From positions 4,761,501 through 4,825,500 of the forward strand of contig JAGTYA010000026.1 of NCBI GenBank assembly GCA_024291935.2: 64,000 bases of DNA, written 5' to 3'. The position numbers and the translations under genes are program-made. Shown piece by piece: positions 21,230 through 32,539 of the stretch (within the stretch, counting starts at the first letter, position 1; every line of letters starts with the position of its first letter). The notes below the pieces were generated by a model, which was not told where the DNA came from, searched no databases, and saw only the letters and a list, made by a program, of their open reading frames with translations. The DNA is from Okapia johnstoni (lineage: Eukaryota; Chordata; Mammalia; Artiodactyla; Giraffidae).

Positions 21230-23455
21230 GGAAAGTCAGTCCTAAGCAAGTCAGGAATGGTATGAAAATGGCACAGACAGAAAAAGAGAATTCTGTACTA
21301 ACACAGGGTGGGGGAAAGCCTCGGAAAATCCAACTCACCCATGTTTTCTATTAAGTGAAAGCAAAGCAGTTCTATACAGTTTTTGAGTCACCCAACTTGA
21401 AGCAAGTAGCCCCTTTTTCATTCATAATCCACTACGGACAAGGTGCCCAAAGTGAATAAATAGTCTTTTCAAATCAGATACAAATCCTAGGGGAAACTGA
21501 GATGCCACTGAAGGAAGACCCAAAAGAGACAACTCTCAGATTAAGAATGAGCTAACTGTCCTGGGTAACCTGGAGCTGGTTATAATTCTGTAACAGAAGA
21601 CAGAAACGGCAAATTGGTCACAAATTTTAAAGCCCTCCCACCGCCCATTTTTTTAAACCTACCATCTTCCTTGCCCAGCAAACTTTCATCAGAATGGGTA
21701 TAATCATAAGGCATATATATGAGGCTATCTCAACACTCCCTGGGAATGTTTCACCAACATGCAGCCGAGCATGCAGGAAGAGGCAGTCCCAGCCTGGACT
21801 GCTGCGACCGTATAGGTGTCCAAGCTCCTTGCCGAGTATGAGACACGGGCAGGGAGAACGGCTGTCACAGCCCCTTACAAAAAACAGTCTCCTCCAGCTA
21901 TTCCACAGTAACAGTAAAAGGCCTAATACGGCAACTTTCCATTAAAGGTGGACTCCCAGGTCTGCTCTCTTCCCAGCATAGCACATGGCCACAAGACTGG
22001 CGGAGAAAGCTGGTTGAGTGGCCGGTCCCAGCAAGAGTCATCAAGAACGCAAGCCAGCCCCGGACCAGCCTGGAGCAGGCTGACCTGTCACCTCATGGCT
22101 CTCGGGACACACTCATCAACAGGATCCGTTTGTGTTCACAGGCAGGAAAAGATTCGCTTGGCACACAGCGCTCAGCTCCAAGAGCGTGGGTGGTAACAAT
22201 GGAGGCGCTCGGCACTGTGGCCAGTGGCTCTATCAGAGTCGATTGACCAGGATGCCAAGTTTGACAAATATGCACAGAAAACACAAGTGAGTCAATATTT
22301 TAAAATTCTGACATGATGAAACCAAAAGAAATTTACCAAACAGGGATAAATGTAAAGTCCTTTTAAAATAAAAACTGAAAAATATGACACCATGGGGTGG
22401 GAGGATTGCCAGACATAAGAAAACTGTTCAACAAGTTCGAAGATTTTAGTTAATTATAAGCTCAACATAAAGTTTTATTATGCTGTAATAAGCAAGTAAT
22501 CTCAAAATGTGTCATAGATAATCGTGTCTAGGACTCGGGAGCTACTAACTCCACTGCAGCCTTCCCTGGGCAGATCAGCCCACATCAAGCAGTATGGTGT
22601 CCTGCTCTGGGGCAGAGGAAGAGACTGCCAACACATGGCACACAAAAAGGACCAGGGTGACAGAAGGACTTGCCCCATGGAGGAAAAAATAACTAGGTTT
22701 GAATATCTCTGAGCTCTTTTAACTATCGCAGGAAGTGCCCAAGGGAAAAATGAGCCAGTAAGTGAAAAGGACAGATAGTCTGAGCAGGTAGCAGGAGGTG
22801 CAGGAATGTGCTAAAGGTGAGGAACATGAACAAGACCTCAAGGCTGGAGGTGCCCTGGGAGCCTGGACTCTCTAAGAGGGCAGCTTCCCCTTCTGGAGAG
22901 GAAGGCTGTACGAAGTGATCGCCACACGGCCTCATGAATTTCTTTTCAAAGTCTATTTGATATAAAAGGCACAGCTACATTTGGGCTGACATGGGAGTCT
23001 CAACAAGAAAATAGAAAGGATTATGCAACTTTCCAGATGCTTAGTGGGTTGAAACCCACACAATTCTCCACTCCTCTGGAAGCTCTAGTAAAACAACAAT
23101 AACAGACAAAGGAAAGGAAACAACAGCCAAGAAGAAGGCCGACAAATTTATGAAAAGATGGAAAACGGAGAAACAATTCAGGAAGTCCACTGTCCAAGTA
23201 ACAGAAGTTTTAGAAGAACATATTTTAATTCACCACCAACCTCTCTTGTCCAAAAAAATTTTTTCTCAGTGCATAAAAATGTGACTCTTCCCTTAGGACC
23301 TACACATGGCATCAAACTGAATGCGAAAAGATCCTTTAAGACACAGTGTAAAAGTCAACAGTACCAGAGATTTTAAAAAAAGAAGAAGAATATTTAAACT
23401 TTCCTAGTGAGAAAAAACTTAAAAAAGAACTGGAAGTCAAAACGACATCAGTTTT
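21230..23455. other. Intron 1 sequence, no gene recognised
   Basis: Mixed intron sequence. The part after about 23060 is A-rich and may already belong to the HAL1/L1M-like element listed next, but I cannot place its left end. Confidence 0.5.
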
Positions 23456-24060
23456 CTCAACAGTAATTCTAGAAAAGAACATTTTCAGACCTGGAAGGTC
23501 GTAAAGATTTGTTCACAATTTCTTCAGGAAGCTACTGGAGAAAAAGCTGGGCAGTAAGCCACAAGCAGAAGACATAGAATCCATGAAGCCAGGGCTCCAA
23601 CACACCAAGCAGCAAAGACAACCCCCAGAAGGGGTACACCTGCCGCTACAGGTAACATCAAGAGGAGCCAGTGTGAAGCAGACCATGAGGTAGGGGCTCT
23701 GGAAAGGAGATGTCCAAGGAAATGTATTGCCAGATGTATGTTACCATGTTGAGAGGAATTTTGCAAATTAAGGCAGAGATTTAGGAATCAAACAACATAT
23801 ACCATACTTCTACTATTGATCTTAACCAAAGCTGTGGTTTAACTATGATGGGAGATTGAGAGGGAAACAGCTGTGCAAGGAAGAACTAAACCTTCATCTT
23901 CATAATTTGGAAGGTAAGACAGATTAGAAACTGCTACCTACAGTTATATGACATAGAAATGCAGAAGGAAGCAGAGATGAGGAGTCAGCTAAGAGATGGA
24001 GGGAGCAGTCCCTGGTGAGTAATCCAAGGATGCAGACAGGATAGGATGGCAAAGATGAAA
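23456..24060 (+). mobile_element. HAL1/L1M-like LINE fragment
   Basis: Contains GACCTGGAAGGTCGTAAAGA, then TTCTTCAGGAAGCTACTGGA and GAAGACATAGAATCCATGAA. I recognise this run of blocks from old HAL1/L1M LINEs. A second copy of the same segment occurs at about 30850. Edges approximate; family name from memory. Confidence 0.55.
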
Positions 24061-24165
24061 GAGAGGACTGCTATTTTTTGTTACAAATCTTGTGATACCA
24101 TTTGATTTTTCAACTATGTATCTACGTAAGCTACATACCTATGTATGATAAAATAAAAGGTTATG

Positions 24166-24442
24166 CTGCTGCTGCTGCTGCTAAGTCGCTTCAGTCGTGT
24201 CCGACTCTGTGCGACCCCATAGACGGCAGCCCACCAGTCTCCCCCGTCCCTGGGATTCTCCAGGCAAGAACACTGGAGTGGGTTGCCATTTCCTTCTCCA
24301 ATGCATGAAAGTGAAAAGTGAAAGTGAAGTCGCTCAGTCGTGTCTGACTCTTAGCGACCCCATGGACTGCAGCCTACCAGGCTCCTCCGTCCACGGGATT
24401 TTCCAGGCAAGAGTACTGGAGTGGGGTGCCACTGCCTTCTCC
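24166..24442 (-). mobile_element. BOV-A2 SINE (dimeric) with target-site duplication
   Basis: Full BOV-A2 dimer in reverse orientation, flanked by the perfect 11-bp duplication AAAAGGTTATG at 24155-24165 and 24443-24453. It lies beside a MIR 3' end, a situation parallel to the copy at 10304. Confidence 0.95.
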
Positions 24443-24464
24443 AAAAGGTTATGAGAAGAAAATA

Positions 24465-24530
24465 AAGAGCGCTCAGCACAGTCCCTGGCACTCAGGAGGG
24501 CTCTACAAATGTAGGTACATACTAGAATCA
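24465..24530 (+). repeat. MIR SINE 3' fragment
   Basis: GAGCGCTCAGCACAGTCCCTGGCACTCAGG matches, in pieces, the MIR 3' segment with GCACAGT.CCTGGCAC as the signature. It abuts the BOV-A2 target duplication. Confidence 0.7.
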
Positions 24531-24639
24531 GGGTTTCGTAAATGACTGTCTAGCAGACAGACCCGGAGAAGGCAACGGCAAAGAATGGTTTTTACCTTTT
24601 CACTGTTTGGAATTGGGGAGGGGGGGGATATAAAAAAAC

Positions 24640-25395
24640 TGCTATTCCATGACTTGTACCAATCCTATGAAATTCACATTTCAGTGTCCATACAGTTTTA
24701 AGGGAACACAGCCATGCCCTCCTCTACAGTCTGCCTCTGACTGCTCTCACACCAGAATGGCACACATGCAGGCCTCGCGTCACCTGGCACTGCAGCTGGG
24801 CACTACGAACTGCAGACACGGGTGTAATGCAACAGTGCTCCAGGTGCCATATGCTGTACTGCAGCATTGTATTATTTTGAGTGCACACCCAACATGTCAA
24901 AACAAGAAAAGAATATCTGGACTTCAGATGTTGTGTTTTCAAGGTACAATGGGATGTGGACTATTTTGTTATGAAACCAGATGGCAAAGCACTGTTTGTT
25001 ATGCAATCATACCATCCCTGCGCTAAATGCACACACTACATGCTGGCATTACCAGACCAAGCAGTCACTGCGGTATCCCCAACTCACAAGAAAGCGACAG
25101 TCAGGAAAGTCAGAGAATATTAAATGGGTATCTTATAACAGGAAAATTTCTTCATAAAAAATGAAAATAAAACTTCAATCAAAGTTGGTTTGTTAACAAG
25201 TTAAAGAAGCCAATGATGACTTTCCTTGATTCTTGATGAATTTAAGATCTTGGAGTTGTCATTTATTTGAGGAGTCTGAAGTGATGAAGAATTAGGTTCT
25301 AAGAACAGTCCACATGAAACAACTACAGGCAGAATATTGTCAGAGAAGCTGAGCAAAGACGCACTCACTACAACCTGCAGGAGGATCTGCCACAT
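24640..25395 (+). pseudogene. Decayed hAT transposase relic (BED-finger region and following domain)
   Basis: Frame 24881-25123 contains VQWDVDYFVMKPDGKAL, like the start of BED-type hAT transposases and their domesticated relatives (ZBED5, FAM200, GTF2IRD2 group). In the next frame, about 24998-25080, the pattern C-N-x-T-I-x-A-L ... HYQTK appears, which is the second half of such a finger, so at least one frameshift separates the two. Further on, traces KNENKTSIKVGLLTS and SPHETTTGRILSE fit the family blocks after the finger, with stops between. The upstream part (24690-24780, GGGAACACAGCCATGCCC ... CTGCTCTCAC) shares sequence with the non-autonomous copy at 57245. Not a functional gene. Confidence 0.6.
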
Positions 25396-26010
25396 GCGCC
25401 CAGTCACTCAGTCGAGTCTGACTTGCTTGCTGCCATGATGTGCTACATTGATGGTGGTAAAATTTTGCGTATGGGGGAAAAAAGGGCTTAATCAGACAGA
25501 TTTAGTTTTTGAGATCCAGTATCACAATAGAAAAAAAGGATAAATGTTATCAATAATTTATACTGCCCAATAAACATAAAAACATGGTGAACCTGTAAAA
25601 CCACCAGCTGAATTCAAGTTAGAGGTCTCTGTGGGGTTCTGAAATTAGTACCCCTGTTCCCAATGCCCCCAGCTCTGAACCAGTGGATAAAGACAAAATA
25701 ACATGATCATGTGCATTACAAATATCCTCTTTATTATGAATGAGTCAGACAGTCAGATCAGTTATTACTGCATGCTCCCGGACTTATTAATAAAGCTGAA
25801 CCCTCGACTGAGTTCTTCACTCAGGCAGGCAGGCAGGCAACTGTAGAGTCCAAATCCGCCGAGTGAGAACCCACCCCAGGGCAGACGAAAAAGGGGCGGG
25901 GCCCCCAAACAGAAACAACCAACCAAAAAAACCCATATGAGACAAGGTGCCAAGAGCACATGGGAGTTCTTCCCCCCGGGATGCATAAAGAGTAATATGA
26001 AGATAAAAGC
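25396..26010. other. Intron 1 sequence with BovA scrap and CAGG repeat
   Basis: A roughly 30-nt reverse BovA scrap (CCAGTCACTCAGTCGAGTCT) begins at about 25399. A short (CAGG)n tract lies at 25825-25840. No gene seen. Confidence 0.5.
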
Positions 26011-26023
26011 TGGACAAAACAGG

Positions 26024-26299
26024 GGCTTCCCTGGTGGCTCAGTGGTAAAGAATCTGCCTGCCAATGCAGGAGACATGGATTCGATCCCTGATCCAGGAAG
26101 ATCCCACACGCTGCAGGGCAACTGAGCAAGTACTGAGTCTGAGCCCATGCTCCAGAGCCCAGGATCCGCAACAAGACAGGCCACCACAATGAGAAGCCTG
26201 CATACCACAACAGGGCAGCCCCGGCTCTCTGCAACTAGACAAAAGCCTGCACAGCAACAAAGATCCAGCACAGCCAGGAAGAAAGAAAGAAAAGAAACT
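26024..26299 (+). mobile_element. CHR-2-type tRNA SINE with target-site duplication
   Basis: Starts GGCTTCCCTGGTGGCTCAGT and contains the tRNA-like B-box region GGATTCGATCCCTG, followed by the repeated GCAACAAG/GCAACTAGA tail. Perfect 13-bp duplication TGGACAAAACAGG at 26011-26023 and 26300-26312. Confidence 0.94.
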
Positions 26300-26413
26300 T
26301 GGACAAAACAGGAGATGTAAAGAGAACCTCTCTCTAAGAAAGAGCTGGTGCTTCACTGTGTGAGCAGAAGGGGGTGCCGAGGAAGAGTCCTTCACTAGGG
26401 GCGGAGGAGGACT

Positions 26414-26433
26414 GGGGGGGGGGGGGGGGGGGG
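26414..26433 (+). repeat. Poly-G run (20 G)
   Basis: Uninterrupted 20-G run in a G-rich setting (GGGGCGGAGGAGGACT just upstream). Confidence 0.95.
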
Positions 26434-29400
26434 CTGGAGTCTCGAGGGCGAGGGCACAGGCAAAGGGACTCACTGTCTAGGAATTCGAGGCACTCGCTGG
26501 GGTTTAGAGGCAGAGACCTGTCACAACAGAACCACTGCAGTATCTCCTGAGACACTGAAGCCTGAAATGCAGATGATTAAACGGTTCATGCCACACCTGC
26601 TCCTCCAGATACTACAGAGCAGTGAAACTGGATTAAGGATGTGTGCACATCCCCCAAAAGGTCCTACCAGGCTACTTTCTATTAACTGCCAACTGACCCA
26701 AAAGTCAAGTATGAAAAGCAAACTTCTGGTTTTTAACAAGAAACTTCAGGAAAGACTTGCAAGGTGATAATAATTAAGACCTAAAAGAGTTAGGTGGCTG
26801 GCTAGAAGCCAGATGTCCCCTAGCTGGTATGAAACAAAAACAAGCCCCCCAACACCCAACACACACACAGGGCCAGGTGACCAAGGGGTGGCAGGTGGGC
26901 CTCTACTAGCAGTCTTGCTCTGGCATGCTGCCTTATCTGGTCCTTAGGGCCCAGCTTGATCCCACCCCAACCCCCATCCTCTGGAAACTGGGAATCCCAT
27001 GGGTGCTGCAGATTCCAAGACATATCAAACTACAGAGGCTGCTATTTAATTTCCTAAAAATACCATAGTGTCACAGAACCAGGTCATCTCAAAGAGATGA
27101 CCCAGACGGGTCCACCTAGACTCCAGGGTTTCACAACAGAAAACTGCTTTCCTTGATGTAACTCATGGAAAGAAACTCCTCATAATCATCGTGACCTTAC
27201 CTTTCAAACCAAGTTTAAAAATTAAAAGAAATGTTTTCTTCTCTGTGGCTCCTTGCCCATTACAGGTTCTCCTGGAAATGGTTGTCTTCCAATTTACTGC
27301 ATTAGCAGATCAGCAGGAATAAAGCAGGATGGTGGACATTGAACAGAAGTTCGCCTATAAAGAAAGAGAGAGCCAAAATCACAGTGTGTTCTTTTTTGGT
27401 CTAATGAGAGCTGCCACTAAAGATAATGGCACAAGGTCTTCACACACAGCTAAACCTCAGAGGACTGACAGGTTCTGGCTAACTGAAATGCTTTCTATGT
27501 AACAAGAGGGAAAAGGCATGGCCATCCTTCTACCTAAGCTCTTCCTCTACACTAAACAATAACCCAGAGAGACAGACAGAAGAATGAACAAATAAAATAC
27601 ACATGCTTATCTTGACCTTATGAAAACATCAATGACATTCTCACTCAACACAGGGTTAGTTAACAGCAAAGGCACCATATTTTAAAACACTAAAACAAAT
27701 TTTTAAAGTACTCTCTTGTAACCCCATGTAATACCTTTAAACTGTAACTTACCAGAAATTGTGAGCTAAACATTAAGTTCACTTAAGCACTAGCTGCAGC
27801 CAAATCCTGTCTCTAATATGAATTAACCAGATGCTACACATGAAGGACTTTAAACTGTCTTTCAAGGCACTTCGTTTAAACCTAAAAACTGCAGGAAAAC
27901 ACACAAACTATGGACGATATACTAATTAGAAGTCTTATAAGGATGCAGTCTACAAGGCATCTCAAAATAAATGCTGTTCATTTCATGACTTTGTTCCACA
28001 AAACTCACACTACAGGGTGATCAACTAAACATATTCCCTCAAACAAGATAATAAATAGAAACAATGCTAACCACTTGTTAAAGAAAATGAATCAACAAAA
28101 GCCTAGTTTATTATGAAGAAAATATTTGATTCTGAAAACAAAGCATTTCACCAGTGGAATGTTTTCTAAACAAAACCTTGAAAAAGTTAACTAATCACCT
28201 AAATTTTTGCTTTACATCATAAGAACAGATCACCTCCACAGTCCTCAGACGTGACTAACTCAGCGTGCTGGTGTAATGAGTGGGTCTGTAAATGTTGCAA
28301 GTAATTCTAGTCCCATCATAACCACTTTCTGTGGAAGGGGTTCCAGAGCCCTTTAAAAATCCAATGAAGTTACGTACTCCACAAAATGCATACATGCCTC
28401 ACACGTTTGGCATTTAACTTTGAGTAGCTGTAGGGCCCTCAAGTGATCTACAATCTTTTCTCCCACCAGTCAAGACCACCCACTTCACCCACTTCCAGGC
28501 TGGTCAATCACAGGCTCCCAGCAGAGCTGTTTCGACCTGCCAACCCCAACATGCTGCATACTCCTGCCCAGGGAAGCCAAATGATAAAATAGCCATCAAA
28601 CACGCTCATAGCATCACAAATCCAGGTGCTTATGAAGCTGTAACAAGACTTTTCTGGAAAAAGGTCTGTGTTTAATTATTTAGTCTTTTCCCTTAGACTA
28701 ATCACGGCAAAGAGTGGGTCTATACAATTGATAGTAAGAAATCTGGTTATTCCGAAGTGTGAGAATGTAAGAAACAAGATCAAAAGATAGAAAACAGAAT
28801 GAAATGGTACGTAAGTGCATTCTTATTACTCCTGGGTAAAGAATGTATACTGAACATACACTGAAATGCCTCTATAACGACAGTAAAAGAACTGTTTTGG
28901 TGTTTTGTCTTGCTTTTTAAAGGCACAATCCCAAGAACCAACAAAATTAGAGGAGTGCTGGAAGGAAGCAAAAGGAACACTGGCTGAAAAAGGTTATTCA
29001 ATGAACACTTAAGATTCCCAAACCCCCTTGGCCTTCTTCCATCCCTCCCAGCCCCAGATGACAAGAGGACGCCAGCAAGGATGGTGACGCAGAGCTGAGG
29101 ATGGTTTGCCACTGAAAACAGAGGGGCCCTGCGAACTGCAGAAAGAACGCCGAGTCAGGCCCACGCATCTCCCCACCCACCCCCTCCAGAGTCTCCTCCT
29201 GGGCTCTGCCGTCTCCAGCTAAGAGGAAGACTGCTAATGACTTCTGATCACTGACCTCAAGAAACAAAGGCCTGAAAATCCTGACATGGGGGACTTCCCA
29301 ACCAAAGGACCTCAACCCATCACTCTGATGAACAGTTCCCAGCCAATGAGCCCCTACCCACGAATGGAGTCTCCAATCAGCCACCCTTACTTTCATCTTT

Positions 29401-29550
29401 TCTTTAAAAGTGTTCATCGTAAACCTCCAGAACAGTTCCAAGAGCAGAACAAGAAACTCCCACAGAGCCTTCACCTAGATTCACAACTAATCACTGTATC
29501 ACTTTTGCTTTCTCCCATCCCAAACATTTGAGTTTCTACAGCCATCATGT
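26434..29550. other. Intron 1 sequence, no gene or clear repeat
   Basis: About 3 kb of apparently unique intron. The longest frame, 28998-29474 on the minus strand (158 codons), has no recognised domain. No CpG-rich island. Confidence 0.6.
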
Positions 29551-29559
29551 CCTTTACTT

Positions 29560-30340
29560 TTAAATAGTTCACTAGGTACTTCCTAAGATTAAGGATATTC
29601 TCTTACACAACCACAGTACTTAATGTCAAAATCAGGAATTTAACACAGTAACAGTCCCATATAGACTATATAGTTCACATTCCAATTCTGCCAACTGGTC
29701 TATGATGTCCCTGATGGCAAGCGCCCTTCACCTCAATTCAGGCTCATGAATCACAACACCTGACATTGCGTCTCCATCTAAACTAGTTCTTCAGCAATTC
29801 TTTGTCTTTCATGGCATCTCTGAAGAACCCAGGGTATGAATTTCTGGCAGTAACACTACACAAGTGGTAAGTGAGGTTTGTTTTTCCTAGAGTATCACAT
29901 AAGTAGGAAGATGGTATCAATGTGTCCCATCATTGGAATTTTGATCACTTACTGAAAATGATATTTGTCTTCTTTCTTCACTGTAAAATAACCATTTTCC
30001 CCTCAGTAACTATAAAATAATCTGTATGGAGATAAATTTTGATATTACATTCTTAAAACATTCACCCAATAGTTTTAGTAACCTCTGGCAATTCTTGTCT
30101 GAACCAACTGCTATTGACAGTTATAAAATTATGTTTATTTTGTAAATCTACTGTTCCTTCTACATTTATCAGCTGACATTACAACTAAAGTATATTTCCT
30201 TCTCCCCGTTCATTCTTTAATTCATTAGTAGTATGGACTCATGGATTCTTAATTTATCAGTATCACCATTCATTCTGATGCTCAAGTTATACCAGATCTA
30301 GCCATGGGGAACCCCTTCAAGCAGAGGAGTGTGTACTTTT
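29560..30340. mobile_element. Old L1M-type LINE 3' region
   Basis: A long run of blocks I recognise from a common old mammalian repeat: ATATTCTCTTACACAACCAC, AATCAGGAATTTAACAC, GTCTTTCATGGCATC, TCTGGCAGTAACACTACACA, TTCACCCAATAGTTTTAG, ATGGACTCATGGATTCTTA. Subfamily and orientation not assigned. Confidence 0.55.
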
Positions 30341-30739
30341 ATGTTTTTTGAGTACTTCCTTATTTCCTCGCATAATAACATGTTCCAGATTGAACTTTTA
30401 CATTTCCTGCCCCAGCTCTGAAATCACCCATTTCTCCGAAGACTCCTCGCTCCTTATAGTGGAAGATGTGATTTAGAAATGAAGATGTAAGAACTATGTC
30501 CACAGACAGTGAACAAAAGCTGAGAAAGAATGGAACTATTGTATGAACTCTGTGTGTTGTGTGTATGTATACATTAACTTTTAAATATGAATGAAAACCA
30601 CAGGTTCTGGTTAACATCTCAGGAAAACCTATATCATGAAACAGAGAGAACAAAACAAACAGAAAAATACAGGATGGAGGAAAGACTATACAAGGAAAAA
30701 AGTACCTTAAAAAATTATTTGACATTCTCAGGGAGATAA

Positions 30740-30760
30740 ACCTCTGTGTGTGTGTGTGTT
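30740..30760 (+). repeat. (GT)n microsatellite, short
   Basis: CTCTGTGTGTGTGTGTGTTC, about eight GT units. Confidence 0.85.
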
Positions 30761-30814
30761 CAGTTAGTATACCCATCTAATAAAAACAGGATACTATTCA
30801 AAAGGGCACCGAGA

Positions 30815-31690
30815 ATAATCAGCAGACTAATACATAAGGAAAATTATTTCCAACCCAGAAGTCTATAACCAGCCAAACTATCAATAAAGAATACACAGAA
30901 AGTCTCGGAAGATTTACCTCCCAGAGTCCATTCTCACAGAAAACTGCTTGAGACTGTGCTCCACTGAAACAGAAGGGAGGACAAGAGGAAGGACAACGAC
31001 CGAGAAACCGCGGAAGAGAGGCGAGAGCTCCCAGGGCCCCAGCAGGGAGAGCGAGCAGTCCAGGCTGGAGCAGGTGACATTTCTTCACAAGATTAAGCTG
31101 ATGGAATACCTGAATATGTAACTGGTTAAAAGTTTGAGGCTAAACTAGTGATTGATACATTAAAGAAAAAAAAAGGCAACATTTCCTAGGAAAACCAGAA
31201 GCTGTTTACAAAAAGTATTTGTAATTGACCACTTGACACTATAAACAGCATCCCAAGTAATAATGGATAAATACTGATTTCACCAAAATCGCAACAGAAC
31301 TATACTGGAGAGATAGGGAAGAAGGTGCAGTGTGGGAGGTGGGGGGCAGCTAATCCTTACCTGCCCTATCTTTTCACAGCAGGAAATCAATAGCCATGCT
31401 TAAAACTAAAAAAAAAAAAGAAATCAGCAAGCATGCATACAAGTACGAACTCTTCCAAAATGCTCTCCTGACATATGGAGGTAAATATGTATTTTTTAAA
31501 ATGGGCTAAAAGAGTTCTAAGTAATACAGTTACCTTCAGGGAAGAGGGAAAAAAGGGAGTGGTGGCTAAGAAATGCTGTCATCTATCCAACCTCCTAAAA
31601 CTGGTTCACCCTTAACTGGAGGCATGCAAAATTGATCCCAAAAGAATTTTTTTCCAAATACATTTTAAGAAGAATATTAGACTGGGAGAG
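30815..31690 (+). mobile_element. HAL1/L1M-like LINE fragment, second copy
   Basis: Contains AGTCTATAACCAGCCAAACT, GATTTACCTCCCAGAGTCCA, TGTGCTCCACTGAAACAGAA and CAGTCCAGGCTGGAGCAGG. These are the same blocks, in the same order and orientation, as the fragment at 23456. The right end is uncertain. Confidence 0.55.
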
Positions 31691-31694
31691 AGCA

Positions 31695-31850
31695 TTAAAT
31701 GTTGAGACCAGAGAAGTGTCACATCAGCTCCTCACTTGTTGTGTGACCTAAGACAAGTCACTTGACCTGAGGACCCATTTCTTCATTTACAAAATAAAGC
31801 AGCTGGGCTCAATAACCTCTAAGCTTCCTTCCTGTTTCAGTAAATTTATA
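31695..31850 (+). repeat. MIR SINE
   Basis: TTGTGTGACCTAAGACAAGT ... CTTGACCTGAGGACCCATTT CTTCATTTAC fits the MIR core in plus orientation. Confidence 0.8.
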
Positions 31851-31974
31851 AATCTAATATAAAAATAATCAAAATTGTAAATATGGTGCCAGCGGCCTTG
31901 GACAGCAGCAAATTAAATTACAGAAAGAATGAAGCAAGACTTGGTGAAATAATATATGGAGAGAGAAGTAAAAT

Positions 31975-31985
31975 GGGGGGGGGGG
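31975..31985 (+). repeat. Poly-G run (11 G)
   Basis: Eleven consecutive guanines inside otherwise A-rich sequence. Confidence 0.9.
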
Positions 31986-32209
31986 AATTCTGCTTAATAA
32001 GCCTGTGGGTACCAAGATGATGCCGATGGTGAAGGTGAAATGAGAATAGCATTGTTTGATTAACGAAGACAAAAGAGTTCCCAATCCTGGCAAGGACAGA
32101 AATGAGAAAAGGACATGACTACAGAACAGTGGGACCAACTGCACAACGTCACAGAAGCTAAAGGAGGGAGAATGCAGATTTGCTACTAAAGAATCATTTG
32201 ATGTCTTAA

Positions 32210-32535
32210 TCCTCCTGGGTTATAACAGAATACCATACATTCATAACTTACAAACAACAGAGATCGACTTCTCACACTTCTTGAGACTGGGAAATCCATT
32301 GTCTGGTGAGGACCCCCTTTCCTGGTTCACAGACAGTGGCCTTTGCTGGGTCCTCACACAGCAGGAAGGAGTGAGTGAACCCTCTGGGATTACCAAGCCC
32401 ATTCATTAAGGCTCCACTCTCATGACCTCATCACCCCTCAAAGGTCTCACTCCCCCAAACCATTACACTGAGGATCAGGTTTCAACATATGAATCTTGGA
32501 GTGGGGACACAAACATTCAAACTATAACAATTGAT
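32210..32535 (-). mobile_element. MLT1-type LTR (ERVL-MaLR), solo
   Basis: The plus strand runs TTATAACAGAATACCATACA ... TTTCAACATATGAATCTTGG ... GGGGACACAAACATTCAAAC, i.e. an MLT1 LTR read backwards from its 3' to its 5' end. Heavily decayed, no internal retroviral genes nearby. Confidence 0.72.
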
Positions 32536-32539
32536 AGCG

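Noticed and set aside
26024..26100. tRNA-Glu-like sequence
   Set aside because: It is the head of a CHR SINE, as are the similar sequences at 39122, 53101, 53844 and 60755. None is a functional tRNA gene.
28998..29474. 158-codon minus frame
   Set aside because: No domain, no conserved start context and no exon signals. Probably chance.
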